57,346 nt of DNA from Corallococcus praedator (GTDB lineage: Bacteria > Myxococcota > Myxococcia > Myxococcales > Myxococcaceae). The stretch is from NCBI RefSeq assembly GCF_003612125.1, contig NZ_RAWI01000014.1:1-57346 (forward strand), given 5' to 3'. The position numbers and the translations under genes were made by a program. The notes under the pieces are model-generated. The model had not been told where the DNA came from. It saw only the letters and a program-made list of their open reading frames with translations, and ran no database searches. Below, in pieces: positions 8,951 to 17,624 of the stretch. The first letter of the stretch is position 1, and every line of letters starts with the position of its first letter.

Positions 8951-11900
8951 ATGGAGCGTCGCGTCCTCATCGTCGAAAGCCAGAACGACTTCGCACTCAG
9001 CATGGCCTCCGTGCTCAAGAGCGCGGGCTACAACACGGCCATGGCCACCACTGCGTCAGATGCGCAGCGGGAGCTGGAGAAACGCCGACCCGACCTGGTC
9101 GTCGTGCGCGCGGAGCTGCCGGACCAGTCCGGCTTCGCCCTCTGTGGTCAGATCAAGAAGGGCAAGTGGGGCCAGAACCTCAAGGTCCTCCTGCTGTCCT
9201 CCGACTCGGGCGTGGAGGGGCTGAACAAACACCGTGAGACGCCCGCCGCCGCGGACGGCTACCTCGTCATCCCCTTCGAGATGGGGGAGCTCGCCTCGAT
9301 GAGCGCGGGCATCGTCCCGCCCGGCACCGACGAAACGGACGCGGACCTGGACGCGGCCCTCTCCGGCGCCCCGCGTGAGGCCCCGCCGCCCATGCCCGGC
9401 GTGCGCACCGGCGCCCCGCCCAAGCTGCCCAAGCGCGAGCGCCGCAGCGCCATGACGGACGAGGACAAGTCCTTCATGGACCGCGCCTTCTCCTCCATCG
9501 CGGACCGCAAGGCGGAGCTGCTGGCGGAGTCGCGTCAGCTCAAGCGCCCGCCCCCGCGCCGTGAATTGATGGGCACGCCCGAGGGGAAGATTCAAATCCT
9601 CCGGGACGAGCTGAAGACACGCGAAGCGCAGCTCGCGCGCCTGTCCGAAATCTGGAGCGTCCGCGAGCGGGAGCTGCTGTCCGTCGAGGACCGGCTCCAC
9701 GAGAAGGACGTGGAGCTGCAGGGCCTGAAGATGCAGGTGGATGACCTGCTGCGGCGCTTCAACGACGCCCAGCAGTCCATCGTCCAGAAGGAGCGCGAGC
9801 ACGGCGCCACCGTGGACGACCTGCTCCTGCAGAAGTTCTCCTCGGAGAAGGACCTCATCGAGGTCGTCGCCTCCAAGGAAAAGGACATCAACGTCCTGCG
9901 CAAGGAGGTCAACCTCCGCGACGAGGAGCTGTCCCGCCGTGGCGCCGACCTGGAAGGCTGGCGCAACGAGTTCGACAAGCTGGAGAAGCACCTCGGCGTC
10001 GTCACGCTGGAGTTCGAGGTCAAGGAGCAGAAGCTCCAGGACACGGTCCGCGCCAACGAGGCGGACATCCTCCAGCTGCGCGAGCGCGGCGACCAGTTCG
10101 AGTCGGAGCTGGGCCGCACCGTCAGCGAGCGCGACCAGCGCTACGCCGAGCTGGACGGCGAGATCCAGGCCCTCCAGGAGCGGCTGACCCAGACCGAGCA
10201 GGAGCGCGACGCCACCGTGCGCGGCCTGGAGGCCCGGTCCACCACCGCGGAAGAGCACGCCAGCCGCTCCGACGCGGAGATTGAACGCCTCAACGCCGAG
10301 CGTGCCGCGCTGGAGCAGCGCCTCACGCAGCAGGTGGCGGACCTGGAGTCGGACATCGCGCGCGTCACCGGCGAGCGCGACCAGCTCAAGCTGGACAAGG
10401 ACGAACAGGAAGCGGACCTCACCCAGCGCGTGGAGGAGCGCGACGCGAAGCTCGCCTCGCTCGACCGCGAGCTGCAGGAGGCCATCGCCCGCAACGAGAA
10501 CAGCGAGGCGGAGCTCAACGCCACCATCCAGCAGCACCGCGAGCGCATCGGTGAGCTGGAGGGCGAAGTCGAGGCCGTCAAGACGCACCTGGAGGACCGC
10601 GAGTCGGAGCTGAACGCCGAAATCCAGGCGCTCCAGCAGGCCAAGGACGCGCTGGAGCAGGACCTCACCAGCCAGTTGGAGAACCTGCGCTCTGAGAAGG
10701 ACGCCCTGGAGGCGGACCTCAAGGGCCAGATCCAGGCGCTCAGCGAGCAGCTGGACTCCGCCCAGCAGCAGGGCGAACAGCTCTCCGCGCGCGTGGCGTC
10801 GCTGGAAGACACCGTCGCCCAGCGCGACAGCAGCATCGAGGGCCTGCAGTCGGACGTGGCCGAGCGTGACTCGCGCATCTCCGAGCTGACCGGGAACCTG
10901 GAGGCGACGAGCCAGCAGCTCACGGAGACGCAGGGCACCCTCTCCAGCACCGAAGCCACCCTCGCGGAGACGCGCGGCGAGCTGGAAGCCACCAGCCAGC
11001 AGCTCTCCGAGACGCAGACGACGCTCTCCACCACGGAGGGCACGCTCGCGGAGACGCGCGGCGAGCTGGAGGCGACCAGCCAGCAGCTCTCCGAGACCCA
11101 GACGCGCCTGACGCAGACCGAGGAGACCCTCGCCTCCACGCGCGGCGAGCTGGAGGCCACCAGCCAGACGCTGGCGACCACCGAGGACACCCTCGCGCGG
11201 ACCCAGGACACGCTGGCGCGCACGGAGGCCACCCTCGCGGACACGCAGGGCACGCTCTCCAGCACCGAAGGCACGCTGGCGGAAACGCGCGGCGAGCTGG
11301 AGGCGACGAGCCAGACGCTGTCCGACACCCAGTCCCGACTCGCGCAGACGGAGGAGACGCTCTCCACCACGCGCGGCGAGCTGGAGGCCACCAGCCAGAC
11401 CCTGTCCGACACGCAGGGCACGCTCTCCAGCACCGAAGGCACGCTGTCGGAGACGCGCGGCGAGCTGGAAGCCACCAGCCAGACCCTGTCCGACACGCAG
11501 ACGCGGCTTGCGCAGACGGAGGAGACGCTCGCCTCCACCCAGGGCGAACTGGAGGCGACCAGCCAGACCCTGACGCGCACCGAGGCGACCCTCGCGGACA
11601 CGCAGGGCACGCTGGCGCGCACCGAGGCCACGCTCGCGGACACGCAGGCCACGCTCTCCAGCACCGAGGGCACGCTGGCGGAGACGCGCGGCGAGCTGGA
11701 GGCGACGAGCCAGACGCTCACGCAGACCCAGGAGTCCCTGGAGTCGACGCGCGCGGAGCTGGCCAAGACGACCACGCACCGCGACGAGCTGGACGCGGAG
11801 CTGAACGAAACGCGCGACATCCTCCAGGAGACCAACGGTCTCCTCGCCCGCACCACGCAGGAGCGCGACACGCGGATCGCGGAGCTGCAGGCGCTCGGCG

Positions 11901-13540
11901 AGGCGAAGGATTCGCTGGAGCAGGACCTCACCGGCCAGATTGGCCAGCTGCGCGCGGACCTGTCCGAGACGCAGGGCCTGTATGAGGCCGAGCGCGGCGC
12001 GCACGCGACGCTCGCGCAGGAGACCACCGCCCAGATCGCCGCCCTCACCGGCGAGCGCGACGGGCTGACGCAGGAGCTGAACGCCACGTCGCAGCAGCTG
12101 GCCGACACCCAGGCCCAGCTCACCGACACCCGGGACGTGCTCGCCCGCGAGGAGCAGGCCCACGCGAAGACGCGCCAGTTGGCCGCCGCCACCCAGGCGG
12201 AGCTGGAGCGCCAGCTCGCGGACTCGCAGGCGAACGGAGAAGAGCTGGCCGAACAGCTCATCGTCACCAAGCACGAGCTGGGCGCGCGCGTGGCGGAAGT
12301 CACGCAGCTGTCCTCCAAGCTCGCGCAGACCGAGGACGCGCGGCACGACCTGGACGACCGCCTCCAGACGCTCACGCACGAGTCCCAGCGTCGCGAGGAG
12401 CTGCTCCAGAACGAGGTCGACACCAAGGGCAAGGAGCTGTCGGACACGCTGCGCAAGCTCACCCACGTGACGCAGGAGAAGATGCGTCAGGCGGAGGTGC
12501 TCAACCGCGAGGTCGCCACCCGCACCGACCAGGTGAAGGCGCTCGAAGGCCAGCTGCAGACCCAGGCCGCCGAAGCCAAGAAGCAGGCGGACGCGCTGGG
12601 CCAGCAGCTCAACGCCGTGTCCAGCGACCTGGACGGGGCGCGCAAGGCCATCGCCGAGCGCGACTCGCAGCTCCAGCAGGCCGGCCAGTCCCAGCAGAAG
12701 CTCGCCAGCGAGCGCGACGGACTCGCCGGACAGCTCCAGCAGGCCCAGGCGCAGGCCCAGGCCCAGGCGCAGCAGGCCCAGGCCGCCGCCGCCGCCCAGA
12801 AGAAGCAGGCCGACGAACTGGCCGCGAAGCTGGCCAAGGCGGAGCAGACCATCGCGCAGCTCGGCCAGGACGCCCAGAAGGCCGCGGCCGACACGGACGC
12901 GAAGCTCAAGGACGCCCAGGCCCAGCTCCAGGCCCGCACCAAGAAGGCCCAGGACCTGGAGCTCGCGCTGGAGAACGCCACGAGCGCCCGGAGCCGCGCG
13001 GAGAAGGAGCTCACCGCCCGCGTCACCGCCGCCGAAACCAAGGCCAACGAGTCCGCCGCCCGTCTCGCCACCGCGCAGAAGGAGCGCAAGGACCTGGAAG
13101 CGCGTCAGCTCAAGGAGCTGGACGACCTCAACGCCAAGCAGAAGGCGGAGCTGGAGCGTCGCGAGGCCATCAAGGCCCAGGAAGTCGCCCGCCTCCAGAC
13201 GTCCGTCCAGGAGAAGAGCAAGGCGCTCAAGGTCGCCGAGCTGGAGCTGGCCCGCTACAAGAGCAAGGCCCCTGCCCCGGCCGCCGCCGCTCCCGCCACC
13301 AAGCCCCCGGTGGACGAACACCTGGCCGTGACGGCCCAGGCGAACCCCGTCATCCCGGCCGCGGCCAAGCCCCCCGCGAAGGCCGCCGCCAAGCCGGCCG
13401 CGAAGAAGGCCGCCCCGGCGCCGGCGCAGCCCCTGGCCGATGACGAAGACGCCCCGGAGCGCACCATGGTGATGCAGCTGCCCACCGCCCCCGAGGGCGA
13501 GGACGACTGGACGGCGCTCGTCGACGAACTCGACAAGTAG
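8951..13540 (+). CDS. aglZ: AglZ-type gliding motility protein: pseudo-receiver plus long coiled coil
   Basis: A 1529-residue protein. Residues 1-120 form a receiver-like domain; 120-200 a linker with the KRERRSAM and KRPPPRREL segments; about 210-1430 a nearly continuous coiled coil; the end is Ala/Pro/Lys-rich and acidic (ERTMVMQLP). The layout and N-terminus match Myxococcus xanthus AglZ, a filament-forming protein that binds MglA and FrzCD and is needed for A-motility. The phospho-acceptor Asp position is R53 (LVVVRAELP) and the conserved Lys is I107 (YLVIPFE), so phosphorylation is not expected. ATG 8951 was chosen over GTG 8939 because AAGGG lies 4 bases upstream of the ATG and homology starts there. 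A 41-heptad repeat occupies residues about 649-942. The M. xanthus protein is about 1395 residues (from memory). Confidence 0.92.
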   Translation: MERRVLIVESQNDFALSMASVLKSAGYNTAMATTASDAQRELEKRRPDLVVVRAELPDQSGFALCGQIKKGKWGQNLKVLLLSSDSGVEGLNKHRETPAAADGYLVIPFEMGELASMSAGIVPPGTDETDADLDAALSGAPREAPPPMPGVRTGAPPKLPKRERRSAMTDEDKSFMDRAFSSIADRKAELLAESRQLKRPPPRRELMGTPEGKIQILRDELKTREAQLARLSEIWSVRERELLSVEDRLHEKDVELQGLKMQVDDLLRRFNDAQQSIVQKEREHGATVDDLLLQKFSSEKDLIEVVASKEKDINVLRKEVNLRDEELSRRGADLEGWRNEFDKLEKHLGVVTLEFEVKEQKLQDTVRANEADILQLRERGDQFESELGRTVSERDQRYAELDGEIQALQERLTQTEQERDATVRGLEARSTTAEEHASRSDAEIERLNAERAALEQRLTQQVADLESDIARVTGERDQLKLDKDEQEADLTQRVEERDAKLASLDRELQEAIARNENSEAELNATIQQHRERIGELEGEVEAVKTHLEDRESELNAEIQALQQAKDALEQDLTSQLENLRSEKDALEADLKGQIQALSEQLDSAQQQGEQLSARVASLEDTVAQRDSSIEGLQSDVAERDSRISELTGNLEATSQQLTETQGTLSSTEATLAETRGELEATSQQLSETQTTLSTTEGTLAETRGELEATSQQLSETQTRLTQTEETLASTRGELEATSQTLATTEDTLARTQDTLARTEATLADTQGTLSSTEGTLAETRGELEATSQTLSDTQSRLAQTEETLSTTRGELEATSQTLSDTQGTLSSTEGTLSETRGELEATSQTLSDTQTRLAQTEETLASTQGELEATSQTLTRTEATLADTQGTLARTEATLADTQATLSSTEGTLAETRGELEATSQTLTQTQESLESTRAELAKTTTHRDELDAELNETRDILQETNGLLARTTQERDTRIAELQALGEAKDSLEQDLTGQIGQLRADLSETQGLYEAERGAHATLAQETTAQIAALTGERDGLTQELNATSQQLADTQAQLTDTRDVLAREEQAHAKTRQLAAATQAELERQLADSQANGEELAEQLIVTKHELGARVAEVTQLSSKLAQTEDARHDLDDRLQTLTHESQRREELLQNEVDTKGKELSDTLRKLTHVTQEKMRQAEVLNREVATRTDQVKALEGQLQTQAAEAKKQADALGQQLNAVSSDLDGARKAIAERDSQLQQAGQSQQKLASERDGLAGQLQQAQAQAQAQAQQAQAAAAAQKKQADELAAKLAKAEQTIAQLGQDAQKAAADTDAKLKDAQAQLQARTKKAQDLELALENATSARSRAEKELTARVTAAETKANESAARLATAQKERKDLEARQLKELDDLNAKQKAELERREAIKAQEVARLQTSVQEKSKALKVAELELARYKSKAPAPAAAAPATKPPVDEHLAVTAQANPVIPAAAKPPAKAAAKPAAKKAAPAPAQPLADDEDAPERTMVMQLPTAPEGEDDWTALVDELDK
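10895..11776 (+). repeat. AglZ heptad array built from two 399-bp (19-heptad) units
   Basis: Forty-two consecutive heptads of pattern x-L-x-x-T-x-x run without a skip. The marker heptad (E/N)LEATSQ occurs nine times, at heptads 1, 5, 9, 13, 20, 24, 28, 32 and 39. The spacing is 4,4,4,7 then 4,4,4,7. This defines a 19-heptad unit of 133 residues present twice (10895-11293 and 11294-11692) plus a partial third. The two units align heptad by heptad, including the shared RL(T/A)QTEE, TLARTEA and TLSSTEG heptads. Confidence 0.88.
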
Positions 13541-13563
13541 CCCTCCGCCGTCCCCTGGAAATG

Positions 13564-13604
13564 ACGAGGGCCCGCGCACTCTTTCGGAGTGCCGGGCCCT
13601 TCGT
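13564..13604. terminator. Hairpin terminator between aglZ and the convergent small gene
   Basis: An inverted repeat pairs acga(g)ggcccg with cgggcccttcgt and, inside it, cactc with gagtg around a tttcg loop. It lies 24 bases after the aglZ stop and 42 bases beyond the stop of the converging gene. There is no strong T-run on either strand, so it may act as a bidirectional, GC-rich terminator. Confidence 0.6.
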
Positions 13605-13645
13605 GCGTCATCTCAGGTCGGTGACTCGGTGCGACGAGCGCCGCG

Positions 13646-13870
13646 CTAAAGGGCTGTGACGGCCTTCGCCTCGCGCAGCAGGTCACGGAAGTGCAGCGAC
13701 CCCACCACGTCCCGCACCGACACCGGCCGGCCTTCGTCCCGGGCCTGCGCCTGCGCCATGCGCCAGCGCTCCACCAGCGTCCGCGTCGCGATGTACGCCA
13801 TCACCAGGGGGATGCCGCCCGGCATCACCACCACCACCACCGCCATCGCCAGTTTCAACCACGCCCACAT
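13646..13870 (-). CDS. Small single-span membrane protein, function unknown
   Basis: A 74-residue protein converging on aglZ. Residues 1-28 form a hydrophobic segment (WLKLAMAVVVVVMPGG) that is likely a membrane anchor, followed by a second moderately hydrophobic stretch (IPLVMAYIATRTLV). The remainder is charged and soluble (RWRMAQAQARDEGRP, LHFRDLLREAKAV). I chose ATG 13870, which has AGG 9 bases upstream; GTG 13906 would add 12 Arg-rich residues. I do not recognise the family. Codon usage fits the genome, which supports a real gene. Confidence 0.55.
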   Translation of the reverse strand: MWAWLKLAMAVVVVVMPGGIPLVMAYIATRTLVERWRMAQAQARDEGRPVSVRDVVGSLHFRDLLREAKAVTAL

Positions 13871-14062
13871 GACCCGCGACCTCGTTCGTGTCCTGAGATA
13901 CGGCACTGAGATGCACGGTGCGTGCCCAGGGTGCGAAAATATTTACGCATCCTGATTCCGGGGGGTTGTAGCCCCAAAGGCCCTCAAGGGTGCGGACGGC
14001 GCCCCCACAACCCTGGCATTTTTGCCGCAGTCGTCAGGGGACCGTCGGTTAAGTTGACGGGT

Positions 14063-15004
14063 GTGAGCCCCCCTGAACTGACCTCCGCGATTCCGTCCTT
14101 CACCAGCGTGGAGGACGCGGCGCGTCGCCTGGAGGCGGTGGGCTACCTGTCGTCCCCCGAAATCGCCACGGCGGTGTTCCTGGCGGACCGGATGAACAAG
14201 CCCATCCTGGTGGAGGGTCCGGCGGGGGTGGGCAAGACGGAGCTGGCGCGCGCCCTGGCCCTGGCCCTGGACCGGGGCTTCATCCGCCTCCAGTGCTACG
14301 AGGGCCTGGACGAAGCCAAGGCCCTCTACGAGTGGGAGTACGCCAAGCAGCTGCTCTACACCCAGCTGCTCAAGGACAAGATTGGAGAGATGACGCAGGG
14401 CACGAAGACGCTCGCGGAGGCCGCGGACCGGCTCGCGTCCGGCGACGCGGTGTTCTTCTCCGAGCGCTTCCTCTTGCCCCGCCCCATCCTCCAGGCCCAG
14501 CTGTCGGAGAAGCCGTCGCTGCTGCTGGTGGACGAAATCGACAAGGCGGATCCGGAGTTCGAGGCCTTCCTCCTGGAAGTGCTCTCTGACAACGCCGTCA
14601 CGGTGCCGGAGCTGGGCACCATCAAGGCGAAGCACATCCCGCGCGTCATCCTCACCAGCAACAACGCCCGCGAACTGTCCGACGCGCTCAAGCGCCGCTG
14701 CCTGCACCTGCACATCGACTTCCCGGACCGGGAGCGCGAGCTGCGCATCGTCCGCTCGCGCCTGCCGGAGGTGCCCCAGGTGCTGGCCGAGCAGGTGGTG
14801 GAAGCCGTGGCCGCCATCCGGGCGTTGGACCTGAAGAAGGCCCCATCCATCAGCGAGACGCTCGACTGGGCGCAGAGCCTGGCGCTGCTCAACGCCGAGT
14901 CACTCACCGCGGACGTCGTCGCCGCCACGCTCAACCTCGTCCTCAAATACGAGGGTGACATCGAGAAGGCCCGCGCCAACCTTCCACAAATCGCCCAGGC
15001 CTGA
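14063..15004 (+). CDS. MoxR-family AAA+ ATPase
   Basis: A 313-residue AAA+ ATPase. Walker A is GPAGVGKTE (residues 53-60), Walker B LLLVDEID (153-160), and sensor 1 sits in VILTSNNARELS (N200). The family acts as a cytoplasmic chaperone that remodels or activates partner complexes, usually proteins with a von Willebrand A domain. No such partner lies next to it. Start GTG 14063 is set by the conserved region beginning soon after; the Shine-Dalgarno is weak. About 190 bases separate it from the divergent small gene, enough for its own promoter. A hairpin follows the stop, so it is probably transcribed alone. Confidence 0.82.
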   Translation: MSPPELTSAIPSFTSVEDAARRLEAVGYLSSPEIATAVFLADRMNKPILVEGPAGVGKTELARALALALDRGFIRLQCYEGLDEAKALYEWEYAKQLLYTQLLKDKIGEMTQGTKTLAEAADRLASGDAVFFSERFLLPRPILQAQLSEKPSLLLVDEIDKADPEFEAFLLEVLSDNAVTVPELGTIKAKHIPRVILTSNNARELSDALKRRCLHLHIDFPDRERELRIVRSRLPEVPQVLAEQVVEAVAAIRALDLKKAPSISETLDWAQSLALLNAESLTADVVAATLNLVLKYEGDIEKARANLPQIAQA

Positions 15005-15034
15005 CGCACGGCGACTTGGACGGTGGACACAGTG

Positions 15035-15059
15035 GGGGCGCTGCGTTCAGGCAGCCCCC
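15035..15059 (+). terminator. Hairpin after the MoxR gene
   Basis: A GC-rich stem (gggg and gctgc pairing with gcagc and cccc, one bulged C, loop gttcag) lies 30 bases past the MoxR stop and is followed by a mixed tggcgttt stretch. It is a plausible factor-independent terminator. Confidence 0.5.
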
Positions 15060-15158
15060 TGGCGTTTCGCGCTTTGCCTCCCCGGTGGGCCTGGATAGAA
15101 GGCTTGAAGACTCACGGTCTCAAGCCGTCCCACCCCTAGCCCGACGAGGAACTTCCCG

Positions 15159-16106
15159 ATGAGCTCGACCTCATCCTCCGTACTGCGCGCCGAACACATC
15201 TGGCTCGATGGGAAGCTGGTGAAATGGGACGAGGGCAGCGTGCACGTGATGACGCACGCCCTCCACTATGGCCTGGGCGTCTTCGAGGGCATCCGCGCCT
15301 ACAAGACCCATGACGGCCGGCTCGCCGTCTTCCGGCTGCGCGAGCACATCCAGCGCCTGCTGGACTCCGCGCACATCATCATGCTGCACATCCCCTACAC
15401 CGAGGACCAACTGGTGGAGGCGACGCTGGAGCTGCTGCGCCAGCAGAAGCACCTGTTCGCCAACGGCGCCTACCTGCGCCCGGTGGCCTTCATGGGCGAT
15501 GGCGCCATGGGCCTGGGCGCGGTGAACCCCACCCGCGTGGCCGTCACCGCCTGGGACTGGGGCGCGTACCTGGGCGACAAGGGCATCCGCGAGGGCATCC
15601 GCGCCAAGGTCAGCTCCTTCACGCGCATGCACGTGAACGTGAACATGGTGCGCGGGAAGATCACCGGCCAGTACGTCAACTCCATCCTGGCCAAGCGCGA
15701 GGCGGTGCTCGCCGGCTACGACGAGGCCATCCTCCTGGACATCAGCGGCTTCGTCGCGGAGGCCTCCGGCGAGAACATCTTCATGGTGAACAAGAAGGGC
15801 ATCATCAAGACGCCGCCCCTCTCCTCGCCCATCCTGGACGGCATCACCCGCGACACCGTGCTGAAGCTGCTGCGCGACAGCGGCCGCCAGGTGGAAGAGG
15901 TGACGTTCACCCGCGACGCCCTCTACATCTGCAACGAGATCTTCTTCACCGGCACCGCCGCGGAGATCACCCCCGTGCGCGAGGTGGACAACCGCCAGGT
16001 GGGCGAGGGCAAGCCCGGTCCCATCGGCCGGTTCGTGCAGGACGCCTACTTCAAGGTCGTCCGGGGCCAGGACGACCGCTATGCGGACTGGCTGACCTAC
16101 GTTTGA
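15159..16106 (+). CDS. ilvE: Branched-chain amino acid aminotransferase (IlvE)
   Basis: A 315-residue class IV PLP aminotransferase, normal length for IlvE. It interconverts Leu/Ile/Val and their 2-keto acids with 2-oxoglutarate/glutamate. The PLP lysine is K167 in RGKITGQYVNS. Other signatures are HALHYGLGVFEGIRAY near the N-terminus, VAEASGENIFMV, and the phosphate-binding FFTGTAAEITPV near the C-terminus. GAGGA 8 bases upstream supports ATG 15159. In myxobacteria the keto acids also feed iso-branched fatty acids, so the enzyme links amino-acid and lipid metabolism (known biology, not seen here). It lies 59 bases upstream of an unrelated ATPase gene on the same strand. Confidence 0.93.
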   Translation: MSSTSSSVLRAEHIWLDGKLVKWDEGSVHVMTHALHYGLGVFEGIRAYKTHDGRLAVFRLREHIQRLLDSAHIIMLHIPYTEDQLVEATLELLRQQKHLFANGAYLRPVAFMGDGAMGLGAVNPTRVAVTAWDWGAYLGDKGIREGIRAKVSSFTRMHVNVNMVRGKITGQYVNSILAKREAVLAGYDEAILLDISGFVAEASGENIFMVNKKGIIKTPPLSSPILDGITRDTVLKLLRDSGRQVEEVTFTRDALYICNEIFFTGTAAEITPVREVDNRQVGEGKPGPIGRFVQDAYFKVVRGQDDRYADWLTYV

Positions 16107-16144
16107 GAACAGTCGCCTGACGTGACATCCCGGCGGGCGGGGGA

Positions 16145-16167
16145 ATCGGGTAGAACCCCTACCCGAT
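16145..16167 (+). promoter_or_regulatory. Perfect 9-bp inverted repeat enclosing a start codon
   Basis: The arms atcgggtag (16145-16153) and ctacccgat (16159-16167) are exact complements around a 5-base aaccc loop. The downstream arm contains the first two bases of the ATG of the following ATPase gene, and there is no Shine-Dalgarno sequence. In mRNA this would occlude the start codon; in DNA it could be an operator. Confidence 0.55.
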
Positions 16168-17503
16168 GCCTCCCGCCGGGTACGCGTACGAAGACAATCC
16201 GTTCAAGCTCGAGAACCCGTCCGTCCTCGACATCGCTCCCTCGGAGCCGAAGTCGCTGGAGGACACCGGACTGAAGATCGGCCTGCTCGCCGACCTGGGT
16301 CTGAAGTTCCTCTACTACGCCGGCACCGGCACGGGCATGGGCATCGCGGAGAGCATGTGCCTGCCCTGGTCGGGCGTCGTCGAGCACGTGGTGGACTTCC
16401 TCGCCCAGGAGAAGCTGGTGGACCTGAGGGGCGGCAAGGGCTTTGGCCGCGCGTCCGTGGAGTTCGCCCTCACGGAGAAGGGCCGCGAGTACGCCCGCGA
16501 CGCCCTCACCCGCTCCACCTACGTGGGCGCCGCCCCCGTCCCCATCGAGCAGTACAACGCCCTCATCACCAGCCAGACGGAGGAGACGCCCGTCGTCAGC
16601 CAGGAGGACCTGGTGATGGCCCTGGGCCACCTCACCGTCTCCGCGGAGCTGATGGACAAGCTGGGCCCGGCGGTGAACTCCGGCCGCTCGCTCTTCCTCT
16701 ACGGCCCGCCCGGCAACGGCAAGACGAGCCTCGCGGAGGCCATCTCGCACATGTTCGGCGGCGAGGTGTACGTCCCGCACTGCCTCGAAATCGACAACCA
16801 GATCATCAAGGTCTACGACCGGATCATCCACACCCCCGTGTCGCTCGAAATCGGCTCGGCCGCGGGCGGCCGCCGGCAGACCTTCGAAATGGACAAGCGG
16901 TGGCTGCTCTGCCGGCGCCCCGCCGTCGTCGTGGGCGGTGAGCTGACGCTGGAGACGTTGGACCTCATCTACTCGGAGAGCACCCGCTTCTACGAAGCCC
17001 CGTTCCAGGTGAAGGCCAACGGCGGCATGCTCCTCATCGACGACTTCGGCCGGCAGAAGGTCCACCCCACGGACCTGCTCAACCGGTGGATCGTCCCCCT
17101 GGAGAAGCGGGTGGACTTCCTCACCCTCCACACGGGCAAGAAGTTCGAAATCCCGTTTGATCAGCTTCTTGTGTTTTCCACCAACCTGGACCCGAAGGAG
17201 CTGGTGGATGAGGCGTTCCTGCGCCGCATCAAGTACAAGATTGAAGTAGGCAATCCGGATGAAGAGTCCTACCGGGAGATCTTCCGCCGGGTGTGCGAGG
17301 CGGCGGGCATTCCCTACGTGGACCAGGCCATCACCTACCTCGTGGAGCACTACTACAAGCCGCGCAGCATGGAGATGCGCTCGTGCCACCCCCGGGACCT
17401 GGTGTCGCTCATCCGGGATGCGGCGAGGTACCGGCAGATACCGCCGGCCCTCTCCAAAGACTTGTTGGACCAGGCGTGCGAAGTGTTCCTGGTGAATCTC
17501 TAG
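16166..17503 (+). CDS. AAA+ ATPase with N-terminal winged-helix-like segment
   Basis: A 445-residue predicted ATPase. Residues about 30-120 look like a helical/winged-helix region (ETGLK-like start, VVEHVVDFLAQEKLVDLRGG, ALTEKGREYARDAL). Then comes an AAA+ core with Walker A LYGPPGNGKTS (178-188), Walker B MLLIDDFGR (288-296) and sensor 1 VFSTN (N340), and a helical lid ending at residue 445. It is probably a cytoplasmic motor or remodelling factor; the substrate is unknown. It follows ilvE after 59 bases, but the function looks unrelated. The ATG is embedded in a perfect inverted repeat, so translation may be controlled there. It is not MoxR, lacking that family's core spacing. Confidence 0.7.
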   Translation: MPPAGYAYEDNPFKLENPSVLDIAPSEPKSLEDTGLKIGLLADLGLKFLYYAGTGTGMGIAESMCLPWSGVVEHVVDFLAQEKLVDLRGGKGFGRASVEFALTEKGREYARDALTRSTYVGAAPVPIEQYNALITSQTEETPVVSQEDLVMALGHLTVSAELMDKLGPAVNSGRSLFLYGPPGNGKTSLAEAISHMFGGEVYVPHCLEIDNQIIKVYDRIIHTPVSLEIGSAAGGRRQTFEMDKRWLLCRRPAVVVGGELTLETLDLIYSESTRFYEAPFQVKANGGMLLIDDFGRQKVHPTDLLNRWIVPLEKRVDFLTLHTGKKFEIPFDQLLVFSTNLDPKELVDEAFLRRIKYKIEVGNPDEESYREIFRRVCEAAGIPYVDQAITYLVEHYYKPRSMEMRSCHPRDLVSLIRDAARYRQIPPALSKDLLDQACEVFLVNL

Positions 17504-17624
17504 TCGGGTTTTAATTGTTCCAACCGCGCGGAATTTCTAGAATCCGCGTGCCGTTGTACCGCCCGGCGCAGCCTCTGAGAAAACAGCGCCCGGGGCGGGC
17601 CGGGGCGAGAAGGAGCCGCAGTCC

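Noticed and set aside
9056-13579. 1507-codon open frame antisense to aglZ, and similar long antisense frames opposite the macroglobulin (27965-33997) and RND pump (37808-41041)
   Set aside because: These are artefacts of high-GC codon bias: compositions are extreme (Leu/Arg/Gly/His runs), no domains are visible, and the sense frames carry clear motifs.
13691-13909. His-rich 72-codon plus-strand frame
   Set aside because: It is opposite the small membrane protein gene; its His run comes from the antisense of that gene's valine codons.
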